Part shown: positions 23,136-30,509 of the stretch, piece after piece
How the letters are laid out: the number at the start of each line of letters is the position of its first letter
Numbering within the stretch: position 1 is the first letter of the stretch
Assembly (NCBI GenBank): GCA_044866075.1
Contig: JBIOTQ010000017.1
Coordinates: forward strand, 1-32,105
DNA from: JBASRP01 sp044866075
Lineage (GTDB): Bacteria; Actinomycetota; AC-67
Length of the DNA: 32,105 bases
Direction: 5' to 3'
The notes under the pieces: generated by a model
Databases searched by the model: none
Seen by the model: the letters and a program-made list of their open reading frames with translations, nothing else
What the model was told of the DNA's origin: nothing
Position numbers and translations under genes: made by a program

Positions 23136-23293
23136 CGGAAGCGGCGATGGACGGCGAGGACCTCTTCGCTATCTTCCTCGCGGCGCTGGAGGCAGTCGTT
23201 CCGGAGGTGACGACCGAGCAGCGCGCTCTCGTCCGCGATGTCGTTGACGGGATGATGCGAGAGCGCGCTGAGGCCCCGGCCCTCGAACGTTGA
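23132..23293 (+). CDS. Small acidic helical protein, coupled to the monooxygenase
   Basis: A 53-residue protein from GTG 23132, which overlaps the preceding stop; an ATG at 23147 is the alternative. The sequence is amphipathic helical (LFAIFLAALEAVVPEVTTEQRALVRDVVDGMMRER). No family recognised. The coupled start and ordinary codon use support a gene; its short length keeps the call uncertain. It ends 4 nt from the convergent dcd stop. Confidence 0.5.
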   Translation: MTEAAMDGEDLFAIFLAALEAVVPEVTTEQRALVRDVVDGMMRERAEAPALER

Positions 23294-23297
23294 GCCG

Positions 23298-23900
23298 TTA
23301 CTTCTTGCGACGCTTCGCTGCGGCCGTTCGCGCCCTGGCGGCGGCCTTCGCGAAGTCCTCGTAGAACTTCGACGGCGTCGGACCGCGCTGCCCCTGGTAC
23401 TTGCCGCGCGCGCCGTACGGCTTGTCCGCGGGCGAGGTCATCTCGAACAAGCACAGCTGTCCGATCTTCATCCCCGGGTAGATCGTGATCGGAAGGTTGG
23501 CCACGTTCGACAGCTCGAGCGTGAGGTGTCCGGACCATCCCGCGTCGACGAAGCCGGCCGTCGAGTGGATCAGGAGCCCGAGCCGCCCCAGGCTCGACTT
23601 CCCCTCGATGCGAGCGACGATGTCGTCCGGAAGCGTCACCTTCTCGAGTGTTGATCCGAGCACGAACTCTCCCGGGTGGAGGATGAACGGCTCGTCGGGC
23701 GCGACGCGGACCTCTTCGGTCAGGTCGTCCATCCGCTTTTTCACATCAATGTACGGATAGCGGCTGTTGGCGAAGATGCGGAACGTGTCGTCGACGTGCA
23801 GGTCGATGCTCGAGGGTTGGATCGCGTCCGGGTCGAACGGGTCGATGACGACGCGCGAATTCTCGATCTGCTTACGGATGTCTCGGTCGGACAGGATCAC
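23298..23900 (-). CDS. dcd: dCTP deaminase, probably bifunctional dCTP deaminase/dUTPase
   Basis: A 200-residue enzyme of dUMP/dTTP supply. Conserved blocks are MILSDRDIRKQIE, IQPSSIDLHVDD, EGKSSLGRLGL, IHSTAGFVDAGWSGHLTLELSN with the catalytic Glu129, PGMKIGQL and the end KYQGQRGPTPS. The blocks agree closely with the mycobacterial enzyme, which both deaminates dCTP and hydrolyses dUTP to dUMP. The start is GTG at 23898-23900 with gaggag upstream on the minus strand. A basic tail rich in Ala, Arg and Lys (AAARARTAAAKRRKK) is an extension. It lies 61 nt after the thiolase stop on the same strand. Confidence 0.96.
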   Translation of the reverse strand: MILSDRDIRKQIENSRVVIDPFDPDAIQPSSIDLHVDDTFRIFANSRYPYIDVKKRMDDLTEEVRVAPDEPFILHPGEFVLGSTLEKVTLPDDIVARIEGKSSLGRLGLLIHSTAGFVDAGWSGHLTLELSNVANLPITIYPGMKIGQLCLFEMTSPADKPYGARGKYQGQRGPTPSKFYEDFAKAAARARTAAAKRRKK

Positions 23901-23961
23901 GGGAGTGCTCCTCTGAGACGGCCTCGGGGAAGGCCGGCCTCATTATGAGGGATGAGCGCCT

Positions 23962-25128
23962 CTACTGACGCCCGAGGATGGTGACCGAGCAGACCGCACC
24001 CGGCCCGCCTAGGTTGTGAGCGAGGCCCAGCTCGGGGTCCTTCACCTGCACGCCCTCGGCCCGGCCCTGCAGCTGGCGCGTCACCTCGCCGATCATACGG
24101 CAGCCGGTCGCGCCGATCGGGTGGCCGAACGATTTGAGGCCGCCGCTCGGGTTCACGGGCAGCGGGCCGTCGGCGGCGGAGAGGCCGTCGCGGATGAAGT
24201 TCGCTCCCTCCCCCTTCTTGCAGAAGCCGAGGTCCTCGTAGTTCAGCAGCTCGGTGATCGTGAAGCAGTCGTGCACCTCGGCGAGCGAGATCTGCTCGAA
24301 GGGGTCGGTGATCCCGGCCTCCTCGTACGCCATCTTCGAGGCGGCCTGCGTGGCCGGGAAGCCGATGTAGTCGAAAGACGGCTTGTACATCGGCTGCGCG
24401 GTGTACACCGCGATCGCGTTCGCCTTCACCATCACGTAATCGTCCTTGTGCTTCATGTGCTTCGCGATCTCCGGACGCGTCACGATCACGGCCGCGGCGC
24501 CGTCGGAGACGGCGCACGAGTCGAAGCGGCCCAGCGGGTGCGCGATCATCGGCGCCTTAAGCGCGGTCTCCATCGTGATCGCGCGACGAAAGTGCGCCTT
24601 GGGGTGGTGTTCGCCGTTCGCGTGGTTCTTGACCGCCACGCGCGCGAGGTCTTCCTTGGTCCAGCCGTGAACCTCGAACGCGCGCGTCGCAGACATAGCG
24701 AAGAGGGCCGGAGCGCTGGCGGCCGGCAGGAACGGATGCATCCCCTCGCGCATGTTCGGCAGGCCGCGAGAGCCCTGGTCGGTGATCTTCTCGACGCCAC
24801 ACGCGAGCGCGATGTCGTACACGCCCGCGGCAACCGCGAAGCACGCGTTGCGGAACGCGTCCATCCCGGACGCGCAGAAATTCTCGACGCGCGTCGCGGG
24901 GATGCCGTACATGCGCAGCGGGTCGACGGCGGCGGCGCCGCCCAAACCCGTGGTGTGGTAGTAGATGCCGACCCAGATCGCCTGGATGTCCGAGCGCTCG
25001 ATGCCGGCGTCCTGGCAAGCCTCGTCGACCGCTTCGCAGAGCAGGTCTTCCTGGTCCTTCTCCCAGTGCTCCGTGAAACGCGTCGCGCCGACTCCCGCGA
25101 CGGCCACGCGATCCCTGATGCCCGGCAT
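23962..25128 (-). CDS. SCP2-type thiolase (acetyl-CoA acetyltransferase or lipid-transfer thiolase)
   Basis: A 388-residue thiolase-fold enzyme. The nucleophile is Cys85 in ENFCASGMDAF, and His286 (EVHDCFT) and His336 (SFGHPIGATG) are in place; the end reads NLGGPGAVCSVTIL with Cys380. The HDCF and GHPIGATG forms are those of SCP-x/nonspecific lipid-transfer thiolases. The substrate may be an acetoacetyl-CoA or a larger beta-ketoacyl-CoA. The ATG at 25126-25128 has aggagg directly upstream and lies 10 nt after the stop of the HMGS-like/OB gene, so the two products are probably made together, perhaps as a complex. In archaea and in steroid-degrading bacteria such thiolases pair with DUF35 OB proteins. 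Confidence 0.93.
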   Translation of the reverse strand: MPGIRDRVAVAGVGATRFTEHWEKDQEDLLCEAVDEACQDAGIERSDIQAIWVGIYYHTTGLGGAAAVDPLRMYGIPATRVENFCASGMDAFRNACFAVAAGVYDIALACGVEKITDQGSRGLPNMREGMHPFLPAASAPALFAMSATRAFEVHGWTKEDLARVAVKNHANGEHHPKAHFRRAITMETALKAPMIAHPLGRFDSCAVSDGAAAVIVTRPEIAKHMKHKDDYVMVKANAIAVYTAQPMYKPSFDYIGFPATQAASKMAYEEAGITDPFEQISLAEVHDCFTITELLNYEDLGFCKKGEGANFIRDGLSAADGPLPVNPSGGLKSFGHPIGATGCRMIGEVTRQLQGRAEGVQVKDPELGLAHNLGGPGAVCSVTILGRQ

Positions 25129-25138
25129 GGCGCTCCTC

Positions 25139-26557
25139 CTACGCGCTCGTCAGCGCGGTGCGCGGCGGACGCGTCTTCCAATAGTAGTTGTGGAAACCGG
25201 CGCCGTCGTGCAGCCGCCGGAAGGTCAACTCGATCCCCATGCCGATCTTCACCTCGGCGGGATCCACGTCGGTCATGTCGAAGAAGACGCGTCCGCCGCC
25301 GTCGAGATCCACGACGACCTTCGGCACCGGCGTCTCGAGGTACTCGCCGCCGACGAGATGGTCGAGCGTGAACGTGAAGATCCGCCCGTGCTTCTGTAAT
25401 TTCATCGGCTCCATCTTGTCGAGCGCGCCGCATTCCACGCACGCGCGGTTCGCCGGGAACTGCACCTGCCCACACTCCGTGCAGCGCACTCCCTCGAACG
25501 GAAGCGCTTGGCGGCGGTCGCGCCAGTACTGGACGGTCGACGAGCGTGGATCGGACGCGTCCGACGGCAACAGCCGGCGGAAGCGCAGATACGACTCGTA
25601 GCTCGGCAAGAGCTGCTTCGACGCAATCAGATCCGCCACGGTCGGGTGGCGCTTCGCCGCGGTGATCGCATCGGTCGTCGACACGAGCAGCGCGTCGGCG
25701 CCATCACCCTGGCCGACAACCAGAATGACGTCTCCCGCGTCGGCTTCGTCGAGCGCCTCTGCGAGCGCGACGAGGACGTGCGCCGCGCCGAGGTTCCCCA
25801 CGGTAGAGAACAGCGGATCGCGTGCCTGATCCGAGTTGAAGCCAAGCTTCTTCGCGACCGACGCCGACGTCCGCGGGTCGGGGGCGTAGGCGACGAAGCG
25901 CGCGATCGCGTCCGGAGAGATATCGGCGCCGTTGAGGATCTCGTCGACCACGGACCCGACCGACCGCATGTAGCCGTATTCGGTATCGAGCTTCGGTTCG
26001 AACGCGCGGACGTAATCGTCGCCGGTCCGCCGCCACGGGCCGGTGAAATCCTCCGTCACACCGCTCGTCGCGACGATGCGCGCTGGGCCATCGGCCGTGA
26101 CCAGCACCGCTGCGGAGCCGTCGCCGAAGAGTTGTTCCGTCGCCGTGGCCGGTTCCGCGGGCCGCGCGTCGGCGGCGACCACGAGCGCCTCGCGCGCGCT
26201 CCCGGCGGTGACGGCGTCCAGCGCTTGACGCAGCGCCGTCGTCGCCGAACGAAGCGAGCCTGTCACGTCCGCGGTGAACGCGTTCGGCCGGTCCAGCACC
26301 GCCGCGATCGTCGCGGCTCCTTGTTTCTCCGCGTACGGCGAGGTCGTGGTCGCGAAGTAGATCGCGTCGAGCGACGAGAGATCGAGCCCCGCCGTACACG
26401 CGAGCGCCGCCTCCACGCCCATCGTCAAGGAGTCCTCGTCGCCGGCCGAGACGGATCGCTCCCCCGGCAACGACGGCGTGTCCCACGCGCGTCCCATCGT
26501 CTTCCGATCCAAGCGATACGTGGGGATGTAGGAACCCCAGGCGGCGATGCCGGCCAC
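25139..26557 (-). CDS. Fused HMG-CoA-synthase-like (thiolase fold) plus zinc-ribbon/OB (DUF35) protein, apparently lacking catalytic residues
   Basis: A 472-residue fusion. Residues 1-320 resemble HMG-CoA synthase/KAS III (IAAWGSYIPTYRLDR, DAIYFATTTSPYAEKQGAATIAAVLDRP, FGDGSAAVLV, VAKKLGF, STVGNLGAAH). Residues 330-460 are a DUF35 module: YWRDRRQALPFEGVRC, a zinc ribbon Cys359-x2-Cys362-x10-Cys373-x2-Cys376, then an OB fold. By manual alignment the catalytic Glu of SESHPYA is Thr71, the catalytic Cys is Leu102 (TGSLRSATTAL) and the His of FHQPN is Tyr224. The only other Cys is at 54. It may serve as an acyl-CoA-binding scaffold for the thiolase encoded 10 nt downstream. GTG start at 26557 with gaggggg upstream. 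Confidence 0.88.
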   Translation of the reverse strand: MAGIAAWGSYIPTYRLDRKTMGRAWDTPSLPGERSVSAGDEDSLTMGVEAALACTAGLDLSSLDAIYFATTTSPYAEKQGAATIAAVLDRPNAFTADVTGSLRSATTALRQALDAVTAGSAREALVVAADARPAEPATATEQLFGDGSAAVLVTADGPARIVATSGVTEDFTGPWRRTGDDYVRAFEPKLDTEYGYMRSVGSVVDEILNGADISPDAIARFVAYAPDPRTSASVAKKLGFNSDQARDPLFSTVGNLGAAHVLVALAEALDEADAGDVILVVGQGDGADALLVSTTDAITAAKRHPTVADLIASKQLLPSYESYLRFRRLLPSDASDPRSSTVQYWRDRRQALPFEGVRCTECGQVQFPANRACVECGALDKMEPMKLQKHGRIFTFTLDHLVGGEYLETPVPKVVVDLDGGGRVFFDMTDVDPAEVKIGMGIELTFRRLHDGAGFHNYYWKTRPPRTALTSA

Positions 26558-26572
26558 GCGTGACCCCCTCGG

Positions 26573-26731
26573 CTAGCAGCAGGTGCGGAGCGTCGGATCC
26601 CACCAGGCGCAGAACGCGTCGTCCCAGTACGGATCCTCGAAACGAAGACCTTTCTCCGCCGCGTCGGCGGAGGCGTTTTTCAGCTCCTCCTCCGTTGAGG
26701 GGGAGCCGGTCGTCGTCGCCATCAGCTCCAT
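26573..26731 (-). CDS. Small acidic protein ending in Cys-Cys
   Basis: A 52-residue protein from ATG 26731 (an in-frame ATG at 26722 and a longer one at 26767 are alternatives). It begins MELMATTTGSPSTEEELKNASADAAEKGL and ends with an aromatic, Cys-containing part (YWDDAFCAWWDPTLRTCC). No family recognised. It lies 15 nt upstream of the HMGS-like gene on the same strand and so may open that operon; the upstream region is shared with the divergent TetR promoter. Three Cys and several Trp/Tyr suggest a defined small fold or metal site, but this is inference. Confidence 0.5.
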   Translation of the reverse strand: MELMATTTGSPSTEEELKNASADAAEKGLRFEDPYWDDAFCAWWDPTLRTCC

Positions 26732-26775
26732 GTCTTCATTGTCGCGGTGCCCGCTTCTGGGCCGCAACCTCTCTC

Positions 26776-26805
26776 TTGACAGGTAACTAACTGGTTAGTT
26801 ACTCT
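26776..26805 (+). promoter_or_regulatory. TetR gene promoter with palindromic operator in its spacer
   Basis: A perfect -35 TTGACA (26776-26781) and a -10 TACTCT (26800-26805, spacer 18) flank a palindrome gtaactaac-tg-gttagttac at 26783-26802 (two perfect 9-bp arms). It occupies nearly the whole spacer and reaches into the -10, the usual place for an autoregulatory TetR operator. The ATG at 26816 is ten bases after the -10, so the leader is only a few bases. Confidence 0.8.
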
Positions 26806-26815
26806 GACCGGCACG

Positions 26816-27400
26816 ATGACTCCCGTCGCGACGACGAAGGACCGCTTGCTGAAAGCGGCTTTCGAGGAGTTCTCGAAGCGGGGGTTCGCCGGTGCCCGGG
26901 TCGACGAGATCGCCTCGCGGGCCGGCGCCAACAAGGCGCTGATCTACCAGTACTACGGGGACAAGGAAGCTCTGTTCCGGCACGTCTTGGAGCTCAAGGT
27001 CCAGGAGATGGGCCGCATCGCGACCGACGATCCCGACCGGTTCCCCGAGGTCATCGGCGACTTCTTCGATTTCCACGCCGCGAACCCGTGGGTGACGCGC
27101 CTGATGCTCTGGGAGGCCCTCGACTTCGGAGGAAAACCCGTTCCGAACGAAGCCGAGAGGAAGAAACACCTCGGGGAGCACGTTGAGCAGATCGAAGAGT
27201 TCCAGCGGACCGGAGTCATCGATCCGAGCTTCGATGCGCGGCATCTCCTCGTAACGCTGATCGGGATGGTGCAGGTCTGGTTCGCGTTGCCGCAGCTCGC
27301 CCGCATGGTGTCGGGCGGCAACCCGTACACACCTGAGGCCTTGAAGAGGCGGCGGGCTCACCTGGTCGACGCCGCGCGGAAGATGCTGGAGGTGCAGTGA
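26816..27400 (+). CDS. TetR family repressor
   Basis: A 194-residue regulator. The N-terminal DNA-binding part is classic: KDRLLKAAFEEFSKRGFAGARVDEIASRAGANKALIYQYYGDKEALFRHVLE, with the recognition helix at about 38-44. The C-terminal part is a helical ligand domain (FFDFHAANPWVTRLMLWEALDFG, LVTLIGMVQVWFALPQLARMV). It probably represses its own promoter and the downstream efflux gene through the palindrome 14-33 nt upstream, and may also act on the divergent thiolase operon. The MFS gene start (ATG 27400) overlaps its stop by one base. Confidence 0.93.
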   Translation: MTPVATTKDRLLKAAFEEFSKRGFAGARVDEIASRAGANKALIYQYYGDKEALFRHVLELKVQEMGRIATDDPDRFPEVIGDFFDFHAANPWVTRLMLWEALDFGGKPVPNEAERKKHLGEHVEQIEEFQRTGVIDPSFDARHLLVTLIGMVQVWFALPQLARMVSGGNPYTPEALKRRRAHLVDAARKMLEVQ

Positions 27401-28977
27401 TGTTCGAGGGGGAGAACAAGCGGGAGAAGATCATCGTCCTTCTGACGATGTGCTTCGCCCTCTTCATGGCGATGCTCGACAACACCGTCGTCAACATCGC
27501 GTTGCCGACGTTGTCGAGGGATCTCGGAGCGGGCGTCAGCGGCCTCCAGTGGATCGTCGACGGCTACGTGCTCGCGTTCGCGAGCTTGCTGTTGACCGGC
27601 GGCATCCTCGGCGACCGTTACGGACGCAAGCGCATGTTCCTCACCGGTCTGGCGGTTTTCACGCTCTCGTCGCTCGCGTGTGGGCTCGCCGCGAACACCT
27701 CGCAGCTGATCGCGTTCCGCGCGATGCAAGGCGTCGGCGCCGCGCTGCTGATGCCCGGCACGCTCTCGATCCTCACCGTCACGTTCCCCGCGCACGAGCG
27801 CGCGAAGGCGATCGGGATCTGGGCCGGAGTGTCCGGTCTCGCGCTGGCTCTGGGCCCGACGGTCGGCGGCTGGATGGTCGAGCACGTCGGCTGGGAGTCG
27901 ATCTTCTTCCTCAACGTCCCGATCGGAACTTTGGGATTCATCATCGGGTCGCGCGTGATCCGCGAGAGCCGCGCGGAGCAACTGCGCCGGCTCGATCTCG
28001 GCGGACTCGGCCTCGGCACGGCCGGCTTGTTCAGCGTCACGTATGGCTTGATCGAGGCGAACCAGCTCGGCTGGGGCGACCCGCTGATCGTCGGAGCTCT
28101 CGTCGCCGCGGCGGCCTTCTTCGTCGCCTTCGTCGCGTACGAGAGGCGTACCGATCACGCCATGCTTCCGTTGAGCTTTTTCCGCATCCCGGCGTTCTCG
28201 GCGGGCGCGTCGGTCGCGTTCGCGGTGTCGCTCGGGATGTTCGGAACCTTCTTCTTCGCGAGCCTCTACATGCAACTCGTGCGCGGCTACGACGCGTTCG
28301 GGACCGGACTGCGCTTCCTCCCCCTCACCGCGATGGTGATCATCGCGGCGCCCAACGCCGGACGCCTGGCGTCGAAGTATGGATCGCGTTGGCCGATGGT
28401 GATCGGACTCACGCTGGCCGGGGCCGGCTTGATCCTGCAGACCCAGATCCACATCGGGACGTCGTTCGGGTACCTCATCCCCATCTTCATGATCATGGGG
28501 ATCGGGATGGGCTCGACGATGACGCCGATGACGGCCGCGGTCATGAACGCGGTCGGCCCGGCGCGCGCCGGGTTGGGGTCGGCGACGACCAACACCGCCC
28601 GCGAGGTCGGCGGCGTCTTCGGGATCGCACTCCTCGGCACGCTGCTGACCACAAAGCTCAAGAGCTCGCTGACGGCCGCGGTGGCGGGACTAGGTTTGGC
28701 GCCCGGCGCCGAGCGCGCCATCGTTGAAACGGCCGGGCACGGCCGCTTCGATCCGTCGATCGTGGCGAACCTTCCGCCGGCGAAGCAGCTGGCGGTTCAG
28801 CAGGCCTTCGGGTCCTCGTTCCTCGACGGGTTCCACCTCGCGGTGCTGATCGCCGGTCTGGTGCTGCTGGCCGGTGCCGTCATCGCCTGGCGGTTCATCC
28901 CGTCCGGTGCGCCACAGCGCGAACAGGCGGCCCCGACGGTGCCGGAGCAGGCGGCCGAAGCGGCCGCGGCGGTCTAG
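27400..28977 (+). CDS. DHA2-family (14-helix) MFS drug exporter
   Basis: A 525-residue transporter of the EmrB/QacA type driven by proton antiport. The first helix has the MAMLDNTVVNIALPTL motif, then motif A GDRYGRKRMF and motif C LGPTVGGWMVEHVGWE; about 14 hydrophobic helices follow. ATG at 27400 shares a base with the TetR stop; ggagg lies upstream (a GTG at 27397 is an alternative). The Ala/Pro/Glu-rich tail (APTVPEQAAEAAAAV) is an extension of low complexity. The pairing with TetR suggests induction by the exported compound. Its stop overlaps that of the convergent SDR gene in CTAG (28974-28977). Confidence 0.94.
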   Translation: MFEGENKREKIIVLLTMCFALFMAMLDNTVVNIALPTLSRDLGAGVSGLQWIVDGYVLAFASLLLTGGILGDRYGRKRMFLTGLAVFTLSSLACGLAANTSQLIAFRAMQGVGAALLMPGTLSILTVTFPAHERAKAIGIWAGVSGLALALGPTVGGWMVEHVGWESIFFLNVPIGTLGFIIGSRVIRESRAEQLRRLDLGGLGLGTAGLFSVTYGLIEANQLGWGDPLIVGALVAAAAFFVAFVAYERRTDHAMLPLSFFRIPAFSAGASVAFAVSLGMFGTFFFASLYMQLVRGYDAFGTGLRFLPLTAMVIIAAPNAGRLASKYGSRWPMVIGLTLAGAGLILQTQIHIGTSFGYLIPIFMIMGIGMGSTMTPMTAAVMNAVGPARAGLGSATTNTAREVGGVFGIALLGTLLTTKLKSSLTAAVAGLGLAPGAERAIVETAGHGRFDPSIVANLPPAKQLAVQQAFGSSFLDGFHLAVLIAGLVLLAGAVIAWRFIPSGAPQREQAAPTVPEQAAEAAAAV

Positions 28978-29990
28978 GAATCGTCGGGCTCGTCCGCGGC
29001 CGAGCGGGTTCGGCGGCGCAACAGCCAGGCGGTCGTTCCGGCAGCCACGGCGGCGGTAAGCCGCGGACGGCTGCGCAGGTCCCACTGGATGCTGCGATCC
29101 TTGGAACGATCGTCGAACTCGCCGTGGGATCCGTGATCACCGGCGACCGGTCTCCACAGGTTGTCCGGCCGGTCTTGCTCGACGGCGAACGAAGCCTGCT
29201 GGGCGTCGAATCCGCGGCGCGCCAGGAAACGATCGAGCAGCCCGGGGACGAACTTCTGTGCGATCGTGGTGAGGGTCGTCGGAGCGCCGACGCTGACTCG
29301 ACGTGGAGCTCGTTCGGCGGCCCAAACGATCGCGCGGGCCGCCACCTCCGGCTGGTAGATCGGCGGCACCGGCTGAGGATGGCGCGGAAGATCGGTCTTC
29401 ACCCAGTGGAACTGGGGCGTGTTCAGGGCCGGTAGATCCACGAGGGTCAGTCGCACATGGCTGCGCTCGTGAAGGAGTTCGGTGCGAACGGATTCCGTGA
29501 AGCCCACGATCGCATGTTTCGCCCCGCAGTACGCGGACTGCAGCGGGATGCTTCGATAGGCGAGCGCAGAGCCGACCTGAACGATCGAACCGCGGTCGCG
29601 CGGCAACATCCGTCGCAACGCCGTCATGGTCCCGTGGGCGTAGCCGAGGTACGTCACTTCCGTGATGCGCCGGAAGTCCGCAGGATCCATGCGGGAGAAC
29701 GGGAGCAGCGCCGAAACCATCGCGTTGTTCACCCAAACGTCGATGGGCCCGAGCTCTCGTTCGATCCGACCCGCCGCGGATTCCACGGCGTCGGCGTCGG
29801 CGACGTCCGCTTCGACCGCGACGGCCCGGCGCCCGGCGTCTTCCACGTCGGCCTGGGCTCCTTTGAGGCCCTCGTGGCCTCGCGCGATCAAGCCGAGGTG
29901 CGCGCCCTGCTGTGCGAACGCGAGGGCGGATGCGCGTCCCACTCCAGCCGACGCGCCGGTGACGACAACGACCGCATCCGAAAGGCTCAT
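28974..29990 (-). CDS. Short-chain dehydrogenase/reductase (SDR) with C-terminal extension
   Basis: A 338-residue SDR. The NAD(P) motif TGASAGVG (11-18), WVNNAM (NNAG variant, 87-91), Ser141 (VGSALAYRS), Tyr154 and Lys158 (YCGAKHA) are in place. ATG at 29990 is chosen; the open frame continues 1 kb further but as a shadow. Residues after about 250 are an extension, ending with a hydrophobic segment and RRRTRSAADEPDDS, that may bind the membrane. The substrate is unknown. It is divergent from the following gene with 42 nt between starts. Confidence 0.92.
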   Translation of the reverse strand: MSLSDAVVVVTGASAGVGRASALAFAQQGAHLGLIARGHEGLKGAQADVEDAGRRAVAVEADVADADAVESAAGRIERELGPIDVWVNNAMVSALLPFSRMDPADFRRITEVTYLGYAHGTMTALRRMLPRDRGSIVQVGSALAYRSIPLQSAYCGAKHAIVGFTESVRTELLHERSHVRLTLVDLPALNTPQFHWVKTDLPRHPQPVPPIYQPEVAARAIVWAAERAPRRVSVGAPTTLTTIAQKFVPGLLDRFLARRGFDAQQASFAVEQDRPDNLWRPVAGDHGSHGEFDDRSKDRSIQWDLRSRPRLTAAVAAGTTAWLLRRRTRSAADEPDDS

Positions 29991-30032
29991 CAACGATTGC
30001 GTTCCCGCGGCGAGGGAAGAACAAACCGAGCC

Positions 30033-30509
30033 ATGGATTGGGCCGGCTGGGGAACGTTCGGGCTCGTCGCAACGGGGGTCTTGACGGCCCTCATGGTCGG
30101 CGCCCAACTCGCCGGCCTGTCGCGCATGGATCTGCCGATGATGCTCGGCACCGTCGTCACCGCAGACCCCGATCGAGCACGCGTCGCGGGCGTGGTGATC
30201 CACATGGTGAACGGACAGGTGTTCGCCTTGATGTATGCCGGCGCGTTCGCGCTCCTCGGCTGGGCACGTTGGTGGCTGGGCGCCTTGTTCGGGCTCGTAC
30301 ACGGTGCCATCGCCCTGACCATGATCATCCCTCTGCTGCCGGGGGTGCACCCGCGCATGGCATCCGAACGGGAGGGGCCGCGGCTCGATCACGTCCTGGA
30401 GCCACCCGGATTGCTCGCGCTGAATTACGGAACGCAAACCCCCGCCGTCACGCTTCTCGCGCACGTCGCCTTCGGCGCGATGCTGGGGGCGCTGCTCCGG
30501 CCTTCGTAG
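30033..30509 (+). CDS. Small multi-pass membrane protein, family not recognised
   Basis: A 158-residue protein with about four hydrophobic segments (WGTFGLVATGVLTALMVGAQLAG, GQVFALMYAGAFALLGWARWWLGALFGLVHGAIALTMIIPLLPG, and PAVTLLAHVAFGAMLGALL). The middle has conserved-looking VVTADPDRARVAGVVIHMVNGQVFALMYA. I do not recognise a named family. ATG at 30033 has only a distant gaggga upstream. Its end overlaps the end of the convergent GH15 gene by 62 nt. Confidence 0.75.
   Translation: MDWAGWGTFGLVATGVLTALMVGAQLAGLSRMDLPMMLGTVVTADPDRARVAGVVIHMVNGQVFALMYAGAFALLGWARWWLGALFGLVHGAIALTMIIPLLPGVHPRMASEREGPRLDHVLEPPGLLALNYGTQTPAVTLLAHVAFGAMLGALLRPS

Noticed and set aside
24016..25371. 451-residue plus-strand ORF opposite the thiolase
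   Set aside because: Antisense shadow; the thiolase motifs on the minus strand decide.
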